A stretch of DNA of 64,000 nucleotides, from positions 1 through 64,000 of the forward strand of contig CANGOX010000006.1 in the NCBI GenBank assembly GCA_947455605.1. The letters run 5' to 3'. Origin of the DNA: Chitinophagaceae bacterium (GTDB lineage Bacteria > Bacteroidota > Bacteroidia > Chitinophagales > Chitinophagaceae). Numbering within the stretch: position 1 is the first letter of the stretch; each line of letters starts with the position of its first letter. The notes below the pieces were generated by a model, which was given only the letters and a program-made list of their open reading frames with translations, ran no database searches and had not been told where the DNA came from. The position numbers and the translations under genes were made by a program. This document shows, piece after piece, positions 26,133 through 35,458 of the stretch.

Positions 26133-26140
26133 TATCTTTG
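26133..26140 (+). promoter_or_regulatory. Bacteroidota -7 element for tRNA-Cys
   Basis: TATCTTTG is a perfect TAnnTTTG match, 51 bases before the tRNA start. The inverted repeat at 26090-26128 lies directly upstream. Confidence 0.65.
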
Positions 26141-26191
26141 CTGTACTAATTACAGTTGAAGAGCTTGTAAAAGTTTGTAAGTAATAAACAG

Positions 26192-26262
26192 GGCCATGTG
26201 ACCGAGCGGTGAGGTGCAGGTCTGCAAAACCTTTTACGGCGGTTCGATTCCGTCCTTGGCCT
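26192..26262 (+). tRNA. tRNA-Cys (GCA)
   Basis: The 71-base gene folds as a cloverleaf. The acceptor stem GGCCATG pairs with CTTGGCC with one U-U mismatch and the discriminator base is T, as usual for tRNA-Cys. The D arm holds the AGCGGTGAGG consensus, the anticodon loop is CTGCAAA (anticodon GCA, cysteine), and the T arm is GGCGG-TTCGATT-CCGTC. The 3' CCA is not encoded. The 52 bases upstream contain a perfect -7 element. Confidence 0.95.
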
Positions 26263-26476
26263 CTTATTTATTGTTTTAGTTTTTATATGGCAAGCAATCG
26301 AAGACGGGGCGGTATTTTTATACTGCCCCTTTTTTTAATATGTTAAAGCTGCTGGCTTTTTTGTGTTAAAGCTGCCCCGTATTACGCCCTATCATAGCGC
26401 TATAGCCGTAACAATCTTATATTTGCTGTTTACCAAAACTGACCCGAACTATTTTTTTCACTACTAAACGGGCAAA

Positions 26477-27211
26477 ATGCAAAAATTACAAATCAGGAAA
26501 TGGAGTTGCGGAGTATTAGCTGTTTCATGTATGTTGATATACATGAGTTTTGCTTTTGTTAATCCGGAACCCGCTTCAACACCGGCTGCTGAAACCGCTG
26601 CCAAACCGGCAATGGACGAGAAAGCGGTATTGTATGAAAACCTGGAATTAGGCGCGTTAGGCTTATCACGCCAGGCTTTTGATTATGCTTTAACCGGCTT
26701 TCATAAATTACTGGATGAAGGAAAAATTCAAAAAGATAATATTTTATCTATCCTTGACTTCAGTTTACCATCAGGAAAGAAACGTTTGTTTGTGATCGAT
26801 CTGGCCAGCGGTGAACTGGTATTTCATACCTATGCCGCTCATGGAAAAAAATCAGGAAGCAATGTTGCTACAGAATTCTCCAATAAAATGAACAGTAATA
26901 AGAGCAGTCTTGGCTTTTATGTTACAGGTGAAACCTATAACGGAAAACATGGCACTTCATTACGTTTGGAAGGAGAAGAAAAAGGCATCAATGATAATGC
27001 TTTAGCAAGAGGTATTGTAATGCACAGTGCCAGCTATGTTGACGAATCGATCATCGCCCAACAGGGTTTTATCGGTCGTAGTCAGGGTTGTCCGGCACTT
27101 CCTGCAAATATTTATAAAGAAGTGATCGAGAAGATCAAGAACGGATCATGTTTGTTTATTTACAGTCCGGATAAGTATTATACTTCGCATTCGAAAATAT
27201 TGAAAGCATAG
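26477..27211 (+). CDS. Secreted L,D-transpeptidase catalytic-domain family protein (YkuD_2)
   Basis: This 244-residue protein has an N-terminal membrane or signal segment (about 10-30, SCMLIYMSFAFVN) and an alanine- and proline-rich linker. The catalytic part then shows FVIDLASGELVFHTYAAHGKKSG, GIVMHSASYVDES with the conserved histidine, and FIGRSQGCPALP with the nucleophilic cysteine. This is the murein L,D-transpeptidase catalytic domain (YkuD_2) group, predicted to cross-link or modify peptidoglycan in the periplasm. Convergent with the second transpeptidase gene downstream; the two share a bidirectional terminator. Confidence 0.9.
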   Translation: MQKLQIRKWSCGVLAVSCMLIYMSFAFVNPEPASTPAAETAAKPAMDEKAVLYENLELGALGLSRQAFDYALTGFHKLLDEGKIQKDNILSILDFSLPSGKKRLFVIDLASGELVFHTYAAHGKKSGSNVATEFSNKMNSNKSSLGFYVTGETYNGKHGTSLRLEGEEKGINDNALARGIVMHSASYVDESIIAQQGFIGRSQGCPALPANIYKEVIEKIKNGSCLFIYSPDKYYTSHSKILKA

Positions 27212-27253
27212 GATCAGATCAGATAATGGTTGTGGCAACACAACCCCTGCGCC

Positions 27254-27288
27254 AAAAAAAGACCCGCTTAAAGAGCGGGTCTTTTTTT
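27254..27288. terminator. Bidirectional intrinsic terminator
   Basis: Perfect 15-base stem (AAAAAAAGACCCGCT and its complement) with a five-base loop TAAAG between the convergent transpeptidase genes. The A and T runs on each side give a T run after the stem on both strands. Confidence 0.95.
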
Positions 27289-27301
27289 AATTGCCAATTA
27301 G

Positions 27302-28939
27302 TTATTTAGCGTCTGAAAACATTTTTGCTGCAACTTCTTTATCATTCTTATAAATATCATCCCTGAAATTGAGCAGCCCATTCTCATCTACCCATGCAGT
27401 ATAATAGGTAATAATCACCGGTATGGATTGTTTTAATACCACCCATTTCTCGGTTGTTTTATTCATCGCTTCCTCAATTTTCTCAGGTGTCCATTCCGGT
27501 ACATCAGCCAATAAATAGTTGGCCATCTTTACTGCATCACTTAAGCGGATACAACCGTGACTGAAAGCTCTGTTATCTTTTTCAAACAGATCTTTGGCAG
27601 GAGTATCGTGAAAATAGATATTAAAACTGTTTGGAAATAAAAATTTCACGCGCCCCAGAGAATTGGTTCTACCAGGTACTTGTCTTATCTCAGGTAAACC
27701 ATTGCTGTAGCGAACGATCTCCATATGGTTCCTGGCAAGATAATTTCTGTTCTTTTCCATGGCAGGAAGCATCTCTTTTCTAACAATACTTGGCGGAACG
27801 TTCCAATATGGACTAAATACAATATTGGTAAGATCATCAGCGAACATGGTGGTATTATGCCCCTCTTTACCTACTACCACAGGCATATGCAAAACGTGTT
27901 TATCACCTTCGGTAATATGCAGCATGAATTCTGGAATATTAACAAGAATCAGTTTACCTTCTTTGTTCACAGGCATCCAGCGCATACGCTCCATATTAAT
28001 GATCAATTGCTGAATCCTGATGATAGAAGGTACGTTCAGGTTTCGAATAACAGTAACGGTGATTTTACCATCGGGTGTAATACCTTGGCAGGACTGGTAT
28101 TTTTTTATCGCTTCTGCAAGCTCAGGCGTAAACAAAGCTGTTGTGTCTATTGCTTTTAACTCTCCTGTTATGGCTAATCGTTTTTTTATTAAACGCATTT
28201 CGGGGTACTCCTTTCCGGTCAACCATTTTGTTTTGCTTACGGGTATGGTATCCCATCCTCCCTTTTTATGGATCGCTACAAATTTTTCCAGTTGGTCTTT
28301 TAATCCATGGTAATAAGGATTAATGAAGGCATATTTTTCATCTTCTTTATTTCTGTCTGAGAGAATGGAATCTGCAAGAAAAAGAACCGCTTGTTTTTTT
28401 ACGGGAATAAAAGTTTCAAAATGTTTGTGGTTCAGATCGGTTTCCCTGAAGGTTGATAAAGAATATTCTACAAAACGTTTGGTAAGTTGTAATTCGATCT
28501 TTACTATGGATGGATCTTTGGGATCGATAATGTTTTCGCGTTGTAACAGTGCATCCAGTTTGGCATCCAGTTGTTTGTTTACACTATCGGTCTTGTACTT
28601 ATAAAGACTGCGAAATCCAAGGGCCTGTTCGGTCAATCCTTTTGAATCAAACCAGGCAAACTGAAAATTTCGAACATTATAAAAGTCCAGCATATTCTCA
28701 CTGATGCTGTCTTCTGTTACCTTCTCCCTGAGAAAGGTATCCAAAGAGATACTGTCAAGAAACAGATCATTATACGCGTTCTCTTTCGTGATTGAATAGT
28801 CACGGGATGGGGCTGATTCATCAACAACCACTTCTGTTGATGGCAGGATTTTTTTTGCAAAAAGTCTGCGGTTTTGTCTCTTACAGGCAGAACTCACTAA
28901 CAGGATAAACAGGGAAATATAAATAAGGCCTTTCTTCAT
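27302..28939 (-). CDS. Lipoprotein L,D-transpeptidase (scaffold, PG-binding, YkuD)
   Basis: This 545-residue lipoprotein (lipobox SSAC) matches large L,D-transpeptidases of the YcbB/LdtD type. Its N-terminal scaffold runs to about residue 260, a peptidoglycan-binding repeat (ELAEAIKKYQSCQGITPDGKIT) lies near 265-300, and the catalytic YkuD domain covers about 320-500 with VVGKEGHNTTMFADD, IYFHDTPAKDLF and FSHGCIRLSDAV (histidine and catalytic cysteine). The expected role is 3-3 cross-linking of peptidoglycan or attachment of proteins to it, in the periplasm. Length is normal. It lies tail-to-tail with another transpeptidase gene but the two are not co-transcribed. Confidence 0.93.
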   Translation of the reverse strand: MKKGLIYISLFILLVSSACKRQNRRLFAKKILPSTEVVVDESAPSRDYSITKENAYNDLFLDSISLDTFLREKVTEDSISENMLDFYNVRNFQFAWFDSKGLTEQALGFRSLYKYKTDSVNKQLDAKLDALLQRENIIDPKDPSIVKIELQLTKRFVEYSLSTFRETDLNHKHFETFIPVKKQAVLFLADSILSDRNKEDEKYAFINPYYHGLKDQLEKFVAIHKKGGWDTIPVSKTKWLTGKEYPEMRLIKKRLAITGELKAIDTTALFTPELAEAIKKYQSCQGITPDGKITVTVIRNLNVPSIIRIQQLIINMERMRWMPVNKEGKLILVNIPEFMLHITEGDKHVLHMPVVVGKEGHNTTMFADDLTNIVFSPYWNVPPSIVRKEMLPAMEKNRNYLARNHMEIVRYSNGLPEIRQVPGRTNSLGRVKFLFPNSFNIYFHDTPAKDLFEKDNRAFSHGCIRLSDAVKMANYLLADVPEWTPEKIEEAMNKTTEKWVVLKQSIPVIITYYTAWVDENGLLNFRDDIYKNDKEVAAKMFSDAK

Positions 28940-29133
28940 TTCTATAAATTAATAAACCTGTCACAAAGGTAAATAACTATACGGCTTTGGCAGGTATCTG
29001 CAACCTAGTCTTTCTTGGTTTGGCATATCTTACACGATTCACAGGTTCAACATTGAGGTGCTATTGCTCAGGCCATTCTGCCTTTCATGTATTTTATGTC
29101 TTACATGCCTTGCAGTCTTTTAATTTTAGGCCA

Positions 29134-29982
29134 ATGCAGCACATTGAGTTTATAGACACCAACCATTTTGAACGGAATTATTTCCGGAAAAAAGCAGCAA
29201 GCAGTCTTTCGCTGTTCATCGATTTTTTCTGGGAAACCGATTTCGGGCATTTATGGAAACAAAACCCATCAGGGTTTTCGGATGTTTTATTCCCCAATAC
29301 CGGATATACCTATTTACTCAATCTGGGAACACCCTTTGTAATGCAGGTAGGAGACAAAAAATTTCCAATGAAAACAGACGGTTTCCTCCCAAGATCGCAG
29401 GTGATCGAATGTTTTCATAAACCCGGTAACCGGCTTTTTGGGGTTAAGTTCAAAACCTCTCCTATTATTTTTGAAAAGAAGATCAATTTTGCCGAATACC
29501 GTGCATCCATTTTCCCGCTCAGTTATCTGGCAGATGTATCGATCATAAAAACAACCAAAGCGGCAGGTTCATTTTCTGAAAGGGTAAAATTAATGTCGGA
29601 GTATTTTAATGGTACGATTCAGCAATATTCCGGCTCCCTCTTACCGGTTCAGATTGTAACGCAGATTCTTGCTGAATTTGATCAGGAGAACAACTTCAGC
29701 AGGTCGGTTGAAGAACTGGCAACACAATACAATGTTTCGAGCCGCACATTGCAACGGTATTTTGAAACCTATACCGGCATCAGTACCAAAAATGTATTAC
29801 AGATCCTGCGTGTTCGTAAGGCGGTGGAAGCATTGGTGCTCTCACCCGATACATTTGATCATACCCATTTTGGATACTACGATCACAGTCATTTTTATAA
29901 ACACCTGAAAAAGTTTTTACAAAAATCTACGCTGGAAAAAATGCAACTGCACATTCCTCTGCTGGCAAAACTGCATAAATAA
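29134..29982 (+). CDS. AraC family transcriptional regulator
   Basis: This 282-residue protein ends with an AraC-type helix-turn-helix (about 190-275: VEELATQYNVSSRTLQRYFETYTGISTKNVLQILRVRKA and DHSHFYKHLKKFL). The N-terminal 150 residues form a ligand-sensing domain of unknown ligand with blocks such as NTGYTYLLNLGTPFVMQVG and FGVKFKTSPIIFEKKINF. The start at 29134 (MQHIEFIDTNHFERNY) is chosen over a TTG-started extension from 28987, whose extra residues have no domain. The promoter is in the 194-base gap shared with the divergent transpeptidase gene. Its target genes are not evident. Confidence 0.9.
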   Translation: MQHIEFIDTNHFERNYFRKKAASSLSLFIDFFWETDFGHLWKQNPSGFSDVLFPNTGYTYLLNLGTPFVMQVGDKKFPMKTDGFLPRSQVIECFHKPGNRLFGVKFKTSPIIFEKKINFAEYRASIFPLSYLADVSIIKTTKAAGSFSERVKLMSEYFNGTIQQYSGSLLPVQIVTQILAEFDQENNFSRSVEELATQYNVSSRTLQRYFETYTGISTKNVLQILRVRKAVEALVLSPDTFDHTHFGYYDHSHFYKHLKKFLQKSTLEKMQLHIPLLAKLHK

Positions 29983-30008
29983 ATAATGAATCTACTGGTT
30001 TGTAAAGC

Positions 30009-30039
30009 AAAACGGCGACCCATCGGATCGCCGTTTTTT
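30009..30039. terminator. Bidirectional intrinsic terminator
   Basis: AAAACGGCGA and TCGCCGTTTT form a ten-base stem around nine bases, with T on both ends, between the convergent AraC and peroxidase genes. Confidence 0.93.
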
Positions 30040-30053
30040 AACCTGCCAGTGGA

Positions 30054-31118
30054 TTATTTAAAAGGATTTGAAAATTTTACATCTGCAATAGTGGTAACAT
30101 CTGTGAGCGTTTGCATAAAAGCAAGTAGTTTTTGCCTGTCTTGTGCAGCCACACCATGCTGCGGAATATTACTGGCCAGCATATCATTTAAAGTAGCTAC
30201 GCTTCCATTATGAAAATAACTTCCGGTAGCGGCAATATTCCTGAGACTTCCGGATTTAAAGCGATCCTGGTTATTGATACCACGGTCTGTTGCATCTTGC
30301 AAGGCAAAGGGTCTGTCCGGATTGGAGGTAAGAAACATGGGCGGTGCATGACATCCTGCGCAGGTAACATTCCCCCTGGTAAGAAAAAGGGTTTCGCCGT
30401 CGCTTTCATCCTGGGTAAAACTGGCCAGTCCCTGTTTTACTTTATCATATTTGGATTGATAAGTTACGATGGACCTTACAAACTGTGCCAATGCCTTAGA
30501 TACTTTATCAGTTGTAATATCTGTGTTGCCAAAAGCTTTTTGAAACAAAGCAGGATAATAGGTTTGTGCCGATACTTTGGAGATCAGTTCATCCAGCGTC
30601 AATCCCATTTCTGTTGTATTCTGTATGGGTTGTAAAACCTGGTCTTCCAGTGTATTGGATCTTTCATCCCAGAACATTTTGCCGGATCTGTAGAACCGCA
30701 CATTTAATAAACGCATAGAATGCCTGGCGGTAAGTCCACCAATAAATCCTCTGCTTTTGATGGCCGAATCCGAAAAAGACATATCTGGTCTGTGACAGCT
30801 TCCGCAGCTGATGGTATTGTTCTTCGAAAGTATTTTATCATAAAATAAAACCCTGCCAAGCGTAGCACCATCATTGGTGATCGGGTTATTTAAGGGTGTA
30901 TTGTCAACAACCGATAATGCATTGGCAATATGTGCCGGGAAACTGACATTACTGTAATTGAATACCGTGGCAGGTAACTGTAATGTGCCAACAGTATTTG
31001 TAACGGTGGTGTTTGTGGAAGAAGAGCTGACGATTGTAGTATCGTTCTTTGAACAGAACTGTAATAAACTGGCGGCACATACCAAGGCGGCCATAACTAA
31101 GGATTGTTTATGTTTCAT
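30054..31118 (-). CDS. Lipoprotein di-heme cytochrome c peroxidase family protein
   Basis: This 354-residue protein has a lipoprotein signal (LQFC) and two c-type heme sites, CGSCH (near 135) and CAGCH (near 280), with the layout of MauG/CcpA di-heme peroxidases. These reduce hydrogen peroxide with electrons from small cytochromes, or oxidise other substrates. Recognisable parts are LGRVLFYDKILSKNNTISCG, LLNVRFYRSGKMFWDERS (the loop before the second heme region) and LTRGNVTCAGCHAPPMF plus GSLRNIAATGSYFHNGS at the C-terminus. The ATG at 31118 is preferred over an upstream extension. No partner cytochrome is nearby. Confidence 0.9.
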   Translation of the reverse strand: MKHKQSLVMAALVCAASLLQFCSKNDTTIVSSSSTNTTVTNTVGTLQLPATVFNYSNVSFPAHIANALSVVDNTPLNNPITNDGATLGRVLFYDKILSKNNTISCGSCHRPDMSFSDSAIKSRGFIGGLTARHSMRLLNVRFYRSGKMFWDERSNTLEDQVLQPIQNTTEMGLTLDELISKVSAQTYYPALFQKAFGNTDITTDKVSKALAQFVRSIVTYQSKYDKVKQGLASFTQDESDGETLFLTRGNVTCAGCHAPPMFLTSNPDRPFALQDATDRGINNQDRFKSGSLRNIAATGSYFHNGSVATLNDMLASNIPQHGVAAQDRQKLLAFMQTLTDVTTIADVKFSNPFK

Positions 31119-31306
31119 GCTGGCTGGTTTTAGGAGGAACACCCCTGTTCCTGTTCTATCAGATACCGTTTTTGCCCAAAACATGTGCCCTTAACAAAAC
31201 TTTAATGTTTTAGCCAAGAACGGTTTCCGCCGCTGATACATAAAGAGCCGTGTAAAATTGCCTTGGGAGTATTGCTGGCATAAAAAGCGCAACCGTTTAT
31301 TTATAC

Positions 31307-31333
31307 AAAGACCCTGGTTATTACCGGGTCTTT
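31307..31333 (-). terminator. Intrinsic terminator overlapping end of hybrid kinase gene
   Basis: AAAGACCC at 31307-31314 pairs with GGGTCTTT at 31326-31333 around an 11-base loop with CTGG/CCGG partial pairing. Its right arm covers the last two bases of the hybrid kinase stop codon on the minus strand. Confidence 0.8.
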
Positions 31334-33737
31334 ATTTTATGGTTGCTGAATGATGAACACCTGTATAATGCAATACAATGCGGAAAAGATCAGTAGGTAC
31401 AAATGGTTTTACCACAATATCTGTAATGCCTACATTTTTTACGCGGTCTTCTACTTCGCGTGGCAGACTGGCAGTTAATGCCACAATAGGTATGGTGATG
31501 CCCATGGAACGTAATCGGCGGGTGGCTTCATAGCCATCCATTACCGGCATATGCATATCCATTAATACCAGCTTATGCCGGCTGCTATCCAGTTTATCCA
31601 AAGCTTCCTGCCCGTTAACTGCCACATCGATCGTTGCACCCCATCGCTCCAGAAAATTCCGGGCCACTAAAACATTCACTTCATTATCTTCTACCAGTAA
31701 GACCGATATGCCGGTTAAGGGTTTGCTTTCTTCTGTTGGCATATGTTCTGTTACAGCATCAGCATTTCCCTCTTCTGTAGTTGACTTATGGAAACTTTGC
31801 GTGAAATAGAAAACAGAACCCTTGCCATCTTCACTTTTCAACTTTAACGGAACACCCTGTAATGCAAGCAAACGTTTACAGATAGCCAGTCCCAAGCCGG
31901 TTCCCCCAAAATTGCGTGAGGTTGAAGTGTCGGCCTGTGTAAACTGGTCAAAGATTACTTTTTGTTTTTCCTGTGCAATACCAATACCTGTATCTTCTAT
32001 GCTGAAGGTTAAAGAAACCTCTTCATCTGTCTGGCTATCTACCTTAATATCCAGTAACACATAACCCTGCTTGGTAAACTTTACAGCATTACTTACCAGG
32101 TTGGTGATCACCTGTCCTAATCGGGTAGGGTCGCCGATAACTTTAGATTGTAATGCTTTATCAATATGCAGTTTCAGTTCAATTCCTTTTTCTTCTGCAG
32201 AAGTGCGCAAACCGGAAACAAGATTCTTCACCACATTTGAAATATCTGTATCGATCATTTCAAAATGCACTTTGCCGGCTTCTATCTTATTGTAGTCAAG
32301 AATATCATTTACAATCGCCAATAAATTATTCGCAGAGAACAACAATACATTCAACTGGTCTTTCTGCTCTGTTCTGGGATTGTCGCGCAGGATCAGATGC
32401 GTCATACCCAATATTGAATTGAGTGGGGTACGGATCTCATGCGACATGGTTGACAGGAATTCATTCTTTGCCTTTAATCCCTGCTCAGCCTGCTCTTTGG
32501 CCTTTTTCAATGCTGAAGCAAAACGGAAAGAGAGGATCAGCGATTGCAGGAAGAAGAAACTGATATACCCAACAAACAGGATTCCTTTTTGAGGAGAAAT
32601 GATATTGAAATACTGCAGGTTGATCACCACAAAAACTATCATAACCACACCGGTACTGATCAAAGCATAATTAGCGCCAAGCCTCTTGTTTCGCATGGCT
32701 TTCACATACACATAAAATGCATAACCGATCACCCCGAACATTACGATCAGAAATGGGTTGATCAACTGTGTAAAAACAGATGGGGGAAAAACAACCACGA
32801 TCGCCGATAAGGTCAAACAAGACCACACTTCAATTTTTGTGGCAAGCTTATTTGAATCTTTTGGATATAGATAATGCGTATACAGACTGAAGAAGACCAC
32901 ACTGATAAAAAGCGTTAGATATTCAAGATGTACTGTGAGGCTCCAGGGTACATCGGGAAAGATGGAGTGCAACACATAACTTCTTGCACCAATCATACGA
33001 TAACTATACGTAATGCAGAATAAGGCAAAATAAAGGATGGATTTATCATGCCGCCCAAACAGAAATAATCCTAAAAAGAATAAACCTCCCATGAATAAAC
33101 ATCCCGTAAGCAACAGGTCAAAAGCAGAATCTACCTGTCTGTCATGAAACAAGGTCTCTCTGTCGCCAATCACGATCTCTTTATACGGGCCACCTTTCGA
33201 ATGCCAGTAATTGGCTACCTGTAATACCAGATGAATTGTATCTGAATTTGTATTGAGTTCAAGTGTTTTCTGAAACCATTTGGGTACCGCTCTTTCTTCA
33301 GTTGAATCCGGCACACCGGAGTCTGCAAAAAGCTCTCCGTTGATGAACAACCGGTAAGAAGCATAGGTATCCGGTACATCCAATGCCAGTTTATGGGTGT
33401 GTTTGGGCAAGAGCACGGTTAGTGCATAAGAGGCATAACCCGTATGAGGCAACGGAGATCCATTCACGATGGTTTTGGTCCATAATTGCGGAAAACTCAC
33501 AAATGTTGCAGCACTGTTTGCGGAATCCTGAGACTTCAGCAATTTCTTCCAGTAAAGTGCCCACTCTCCATGCAGGGCGATACTTTGTTTTTTGAGATCA
33601 ACCTGTCTTAGATCGATCACTCCTTTTTTTGCCTGCGCCAGGAAAGGTGTTTCAGAAGCTTTGGATGAGAAAAAAAGACAGACCGAAAAAAAGATGATCA
33701 GCAAACAGGAATCATATGATCGCTTTGGAATATGCAT
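31332..33737 (-). CDS. Hybrid sensor histidine kinase with 7TMR-DISM sensor and receiver
   Basis: This 801-residue protein starts with a signal sequence (about 9-27), an outside beta-rich domain (about 35-190, 7TMR-DISMED2-like), seven membrane helices (about 205-405), a HisKA domain with the phosphohistidine at 433 (MSHEIRTPLNSILG), a HATPase domain with DPTRLGQVITNLVSNAVKFT and GTGLGLAICKRLL, and a C-terminal receiver domain with LLVEDNEVN and MDMHMPVMDGYEA. The 7TMR-DISM group senses carbohydrates or other extracellular ligands in other bacteria; the ligand here is unknown. No separate output protein is adjacent, so an Hpt and regulator would be elsewhere. Confidence 0.93.
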   Translation of the reverse strand: MHIPKRSYDSCLLIIFFSVCLFFSSKASETPFLAQAKKGVIDLRQVDLKKQSIALHGEWALYWKKLLKSQDSANSAATFVSFPQLWTKTIVNGSPLPHTGYASYALTVLLPKHTHKLALDVPDTYASYRLFINGELFADSGVPDSTEERAVPKWFQKTLELNTNSDTIHLVLQVANYWHSKGGPYKEIVIGDRETLFHDRQVDSAFDLLLTGCLFMGGLFFLGLFLFGRHDKSILYFALFCITYSYRMIGARSYVLHSIFPDVPWSLTVHLEYLTLFISVVFFSLYTHYLYPKDSNKLATKIEVWSCLTLSAIVVVFPPSVFTQLINPFLIVMFGVIGYAFYVYVKAMRNKRLGANYALISTGVVMIVFVVINLQYFNIISPQKGILFVGYISFFFLQSLILSFRFASALKKAKEQAEQGLKAKNEFLSTMSHEIRTPLNSILGMTHLILRDNPRTEQKDQLNVLLFSANNLLAIVNDILDYNKIEAGKVHFEMIDTDISNVVKNLVSGLRTSAEEKGIELKLHIDKALQSKVIGDPTRLGQVITNLVSNAVKFTKQGYVLLDIKVDSQTDEEVSLTFSIEDTGIGIAQEKQKVIFDQFTQADTSTSRNFGGTGLGLAICKRLLALQGVPLKLKSEDGKGSVFYFTQSFHKSTTEEGNADAVTEHMPTEESKPLTGISVLLVEDNEVNVLVARNFLERWGATIDVAVNGQEALDKLDSSRHKLVLMDMHMPVMDGYEATRRLRSMGITIPIVALTASLPREVEDRVKNVGITDIVVKPFVPTDLFRIVLHYTGVHHSATIK

Positions 33738-33881
33738 GTAAAAGGGCCTGTCTTTAAATAGGAAATTGTGATTTTTTCATCCTTAAGCAAACACTAATTT
33801 AGCGAAAAGCGTGTTGTAAAAAAATCTAATATGGTAACCGATTGCAATCAAATCAACTAACTTGGTAATAATATTTACTTT

Positions 33882-34745
33882 ATGAAGCATCTATGGTTTT
33901 TTATCGCCTGTTTTTTGATCGCACAATCAGGTTTTAGCCAAAAAACAGATAAACATTTACAGGAGCAGATCATTGCTTTATGCAGGGATTTTCATGGAGA
34001 GATAGGCGTGTATGTACACGACCTCAAAAAGAACCGTTCTGTGGCTATTCAGGCCGATACTCTTTTTCCAACAGCCAGTATGGTTAAAGTGCCGATCCTT
34101 ACCGGAATCATGGCCAGGATCGAAGCAGGCAGTTTGCGCTATCATCAGCCGCTCATTTATAAAGATTCACTCTTGTATGAGGGAGAAGATATCCTGGGCT
34201 CCCTCAAAACCAATGAAAAGATTGAGTTAAGTAAAGTAATGATGCTGATGTTGACCATGAGTGATAATACAGCCAGCCTCTGGCTACAATCCCTGGCCGG
34301 CACCGGTACCCGCATTAATGAACTGATGGATAGTTTAGGACTAAAAGACACCCGGGTAAACAGCCGAACACCAGGCAGGGAGAGTAACCGTACCAGCTAT
34401 GGCTGGGGACAAACCACACCCCGAGAAATGGCTACATTAATGGAAAAGATCGCAAACAAACAGGTGATCAGCCCGGCGGCCAGTGAAAAAATGCTTCGCT
34501 TGCTTGGCAGAAATTATTGGGATGAGGAAGCGATCTCTCAAATACCATCGGATGTATTCATTGCCAGCAAAAGCGGTGCAGTTGATGCCAGTAGAAGCGA
34601 GGTGTTGTTTGTAAATGGAAAAAAATGCCGCTATATCTTTTGTGTATGCACCAAGAATAATACAGATAAAAGCTGGACCACAAATAATGAAGCCTGGGAA
34701 CTGACCCGCAAAATATCGAAGTTGCTTTGGGAGTATTATCAGTAA
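33882..34745 (+). CDS. Class A beta-lactamase-like serine hydrolase
   Basis: This 287-residue secreted protein (signal peptide to SGFSQ) has the active-site layout of class A penicillin-recognising enzymes: SxxK as SMVK (Ser66, Lys69), SDN (127-129) and KSG (230-232, where true class A enzymes have KTG or KSG). The usual Glu166 is not clearly placed: the nearest acidic residue is Glu167 in RESNRT, without the ExxxN pattern of classical class A enzymes. It may thus be a peptidase-like or antibiotic-hydrolysing relative; resistance cannot be claimed from sequence. TAACTTGG lies about 25 bases before the start as a possible promoter element. Confidence 0.85.
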   Translation: MKHLWFFIACFLIAQSGFSQKTDKHLQEQIIALCRDFHGEIGVYVHDLKKNRSVAIQADTLFPTASMVKVPILTGIMARIEAGSLRYHQPLIYKDSLLYEGEDILGSLKTNEKIELSKVMMLMLTMSDNTASLWLQSLAGTGTRINELMDSLGLKDTRVNSRTPGRESNRTSYGWGQTTPREMATLMEKIANKQVISPAASEKMLRLLGRNYWDEEAISQIPSDVFIASKSGAVDASRSEVLFVNGKKCRYIFCVCTKNNTDKSWTTNNEAWELTRKISKLLWEYYQ

Positions 34746-34822
34746 ACAACAGCATCAACCTATGAAAACTATGTTAACCTTCTTTTCCTAAGGATCTATG
34801 TGTTTAAAATAAGAGCGGCACA

Positions 34823-35458
34823 TTATAAAGTAACCAATCCTCTCCGGATCGCTTCCATGGCAAGTCCTACCCGGCTTTGCACTTTTAATTTTCCGAATAA
34901 AGCTTCGCGGTAACCATCAATGGTGCGTTCGCTCAGGAACATGAGTGCTGCAATTTCCCGGTAAGTAAGATCAGAACAGGCATGTTGCAGAAACTGTTTC
35001 TCTTTTTCATTCAGCTGGATCGCTTCTTTCTCGGATTGTAATAACCTGCGGAAATTGATATTGCTGGCATCGGCATTGTAATACCCTTTGGTATTGATCT
35101 CGTTCAATGCTTTTTCCAGTTCATCCGGATGTGTTTCTTTCAACAGATAGGCACAGCAACCGGCTTTGATCATGTCTATGATAATAGTATCTGTATCATT
35201 CATAGAAAGGGCCACCAGCTTGGTTTCAGGATAATTGGCCGTCATCCATTTTGCCGTTTCCATACCATTCATTTCAGGCATATTCACATCTATCAGCATG
35301 ATGGAAGGAATCACTTTGGTTTGCAGTAGTTTATCCTGCAGTTCCCTGCCATTCAATGCCTCCACAACCACATCATATACTTTGAAACTTTTCAGCATCA
35401 GGCTAAGTGATTTCAGGAACAACTGGTGGTCATCTACTACGCCAATAGGGATTTTCAT
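34823..35458 (-). CDS. NarL/FixJ-family response regulator
   Basis: This 211-residue regulator has a receiver domain (IPIGVVDDHQLFLKSL, IMLIDVNMPEMNGME with the phospho-acceptor) and a LuxR-type helix-turn-helix at the C-terminus (LTYREIAALMFLSERTIDGYREALFGKLKV). It should act as the output of the kinase encoded immediately upstream: its ATG overlaps the kinase stop by four bases (ATGA-type overlap), so the two are translationally coupled. The full unit on the minus strand is membrane protein, kinase, regulator. Confidence 0.95.
   Translation of the reverse strand: MKIPIGVVDDHQLFLKSLSLMLKSFKVYDVVVEALNGRELQDKLLQTKVIPSIMLIDVNMPEMNGMETAKWMTANYPETKLVALSMNDTDTIIIDMIKAGCCAYLLKETHPDELEKALNEINTKGYYNADASNINFRRLLQSEKEAIQLNEKEKQFLQHACSDLTYREIAALMFLSERTIDGYREALFGKLKVQSRVGLAMEAIRRGLVTL

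Noticed and set aside
26192-26262. Integration site (att) at tRNA-Cys
   Set aside because: No second copy of the tRNA 3' end, integrase or mobile cargo appears in the window.
28987-29133. N-terminal extension of the AraC regulator
   Set aside because: The extra residues start at TTG, lack a domain and would occupy the promoter region; the ATG at 29134 fits the family better.
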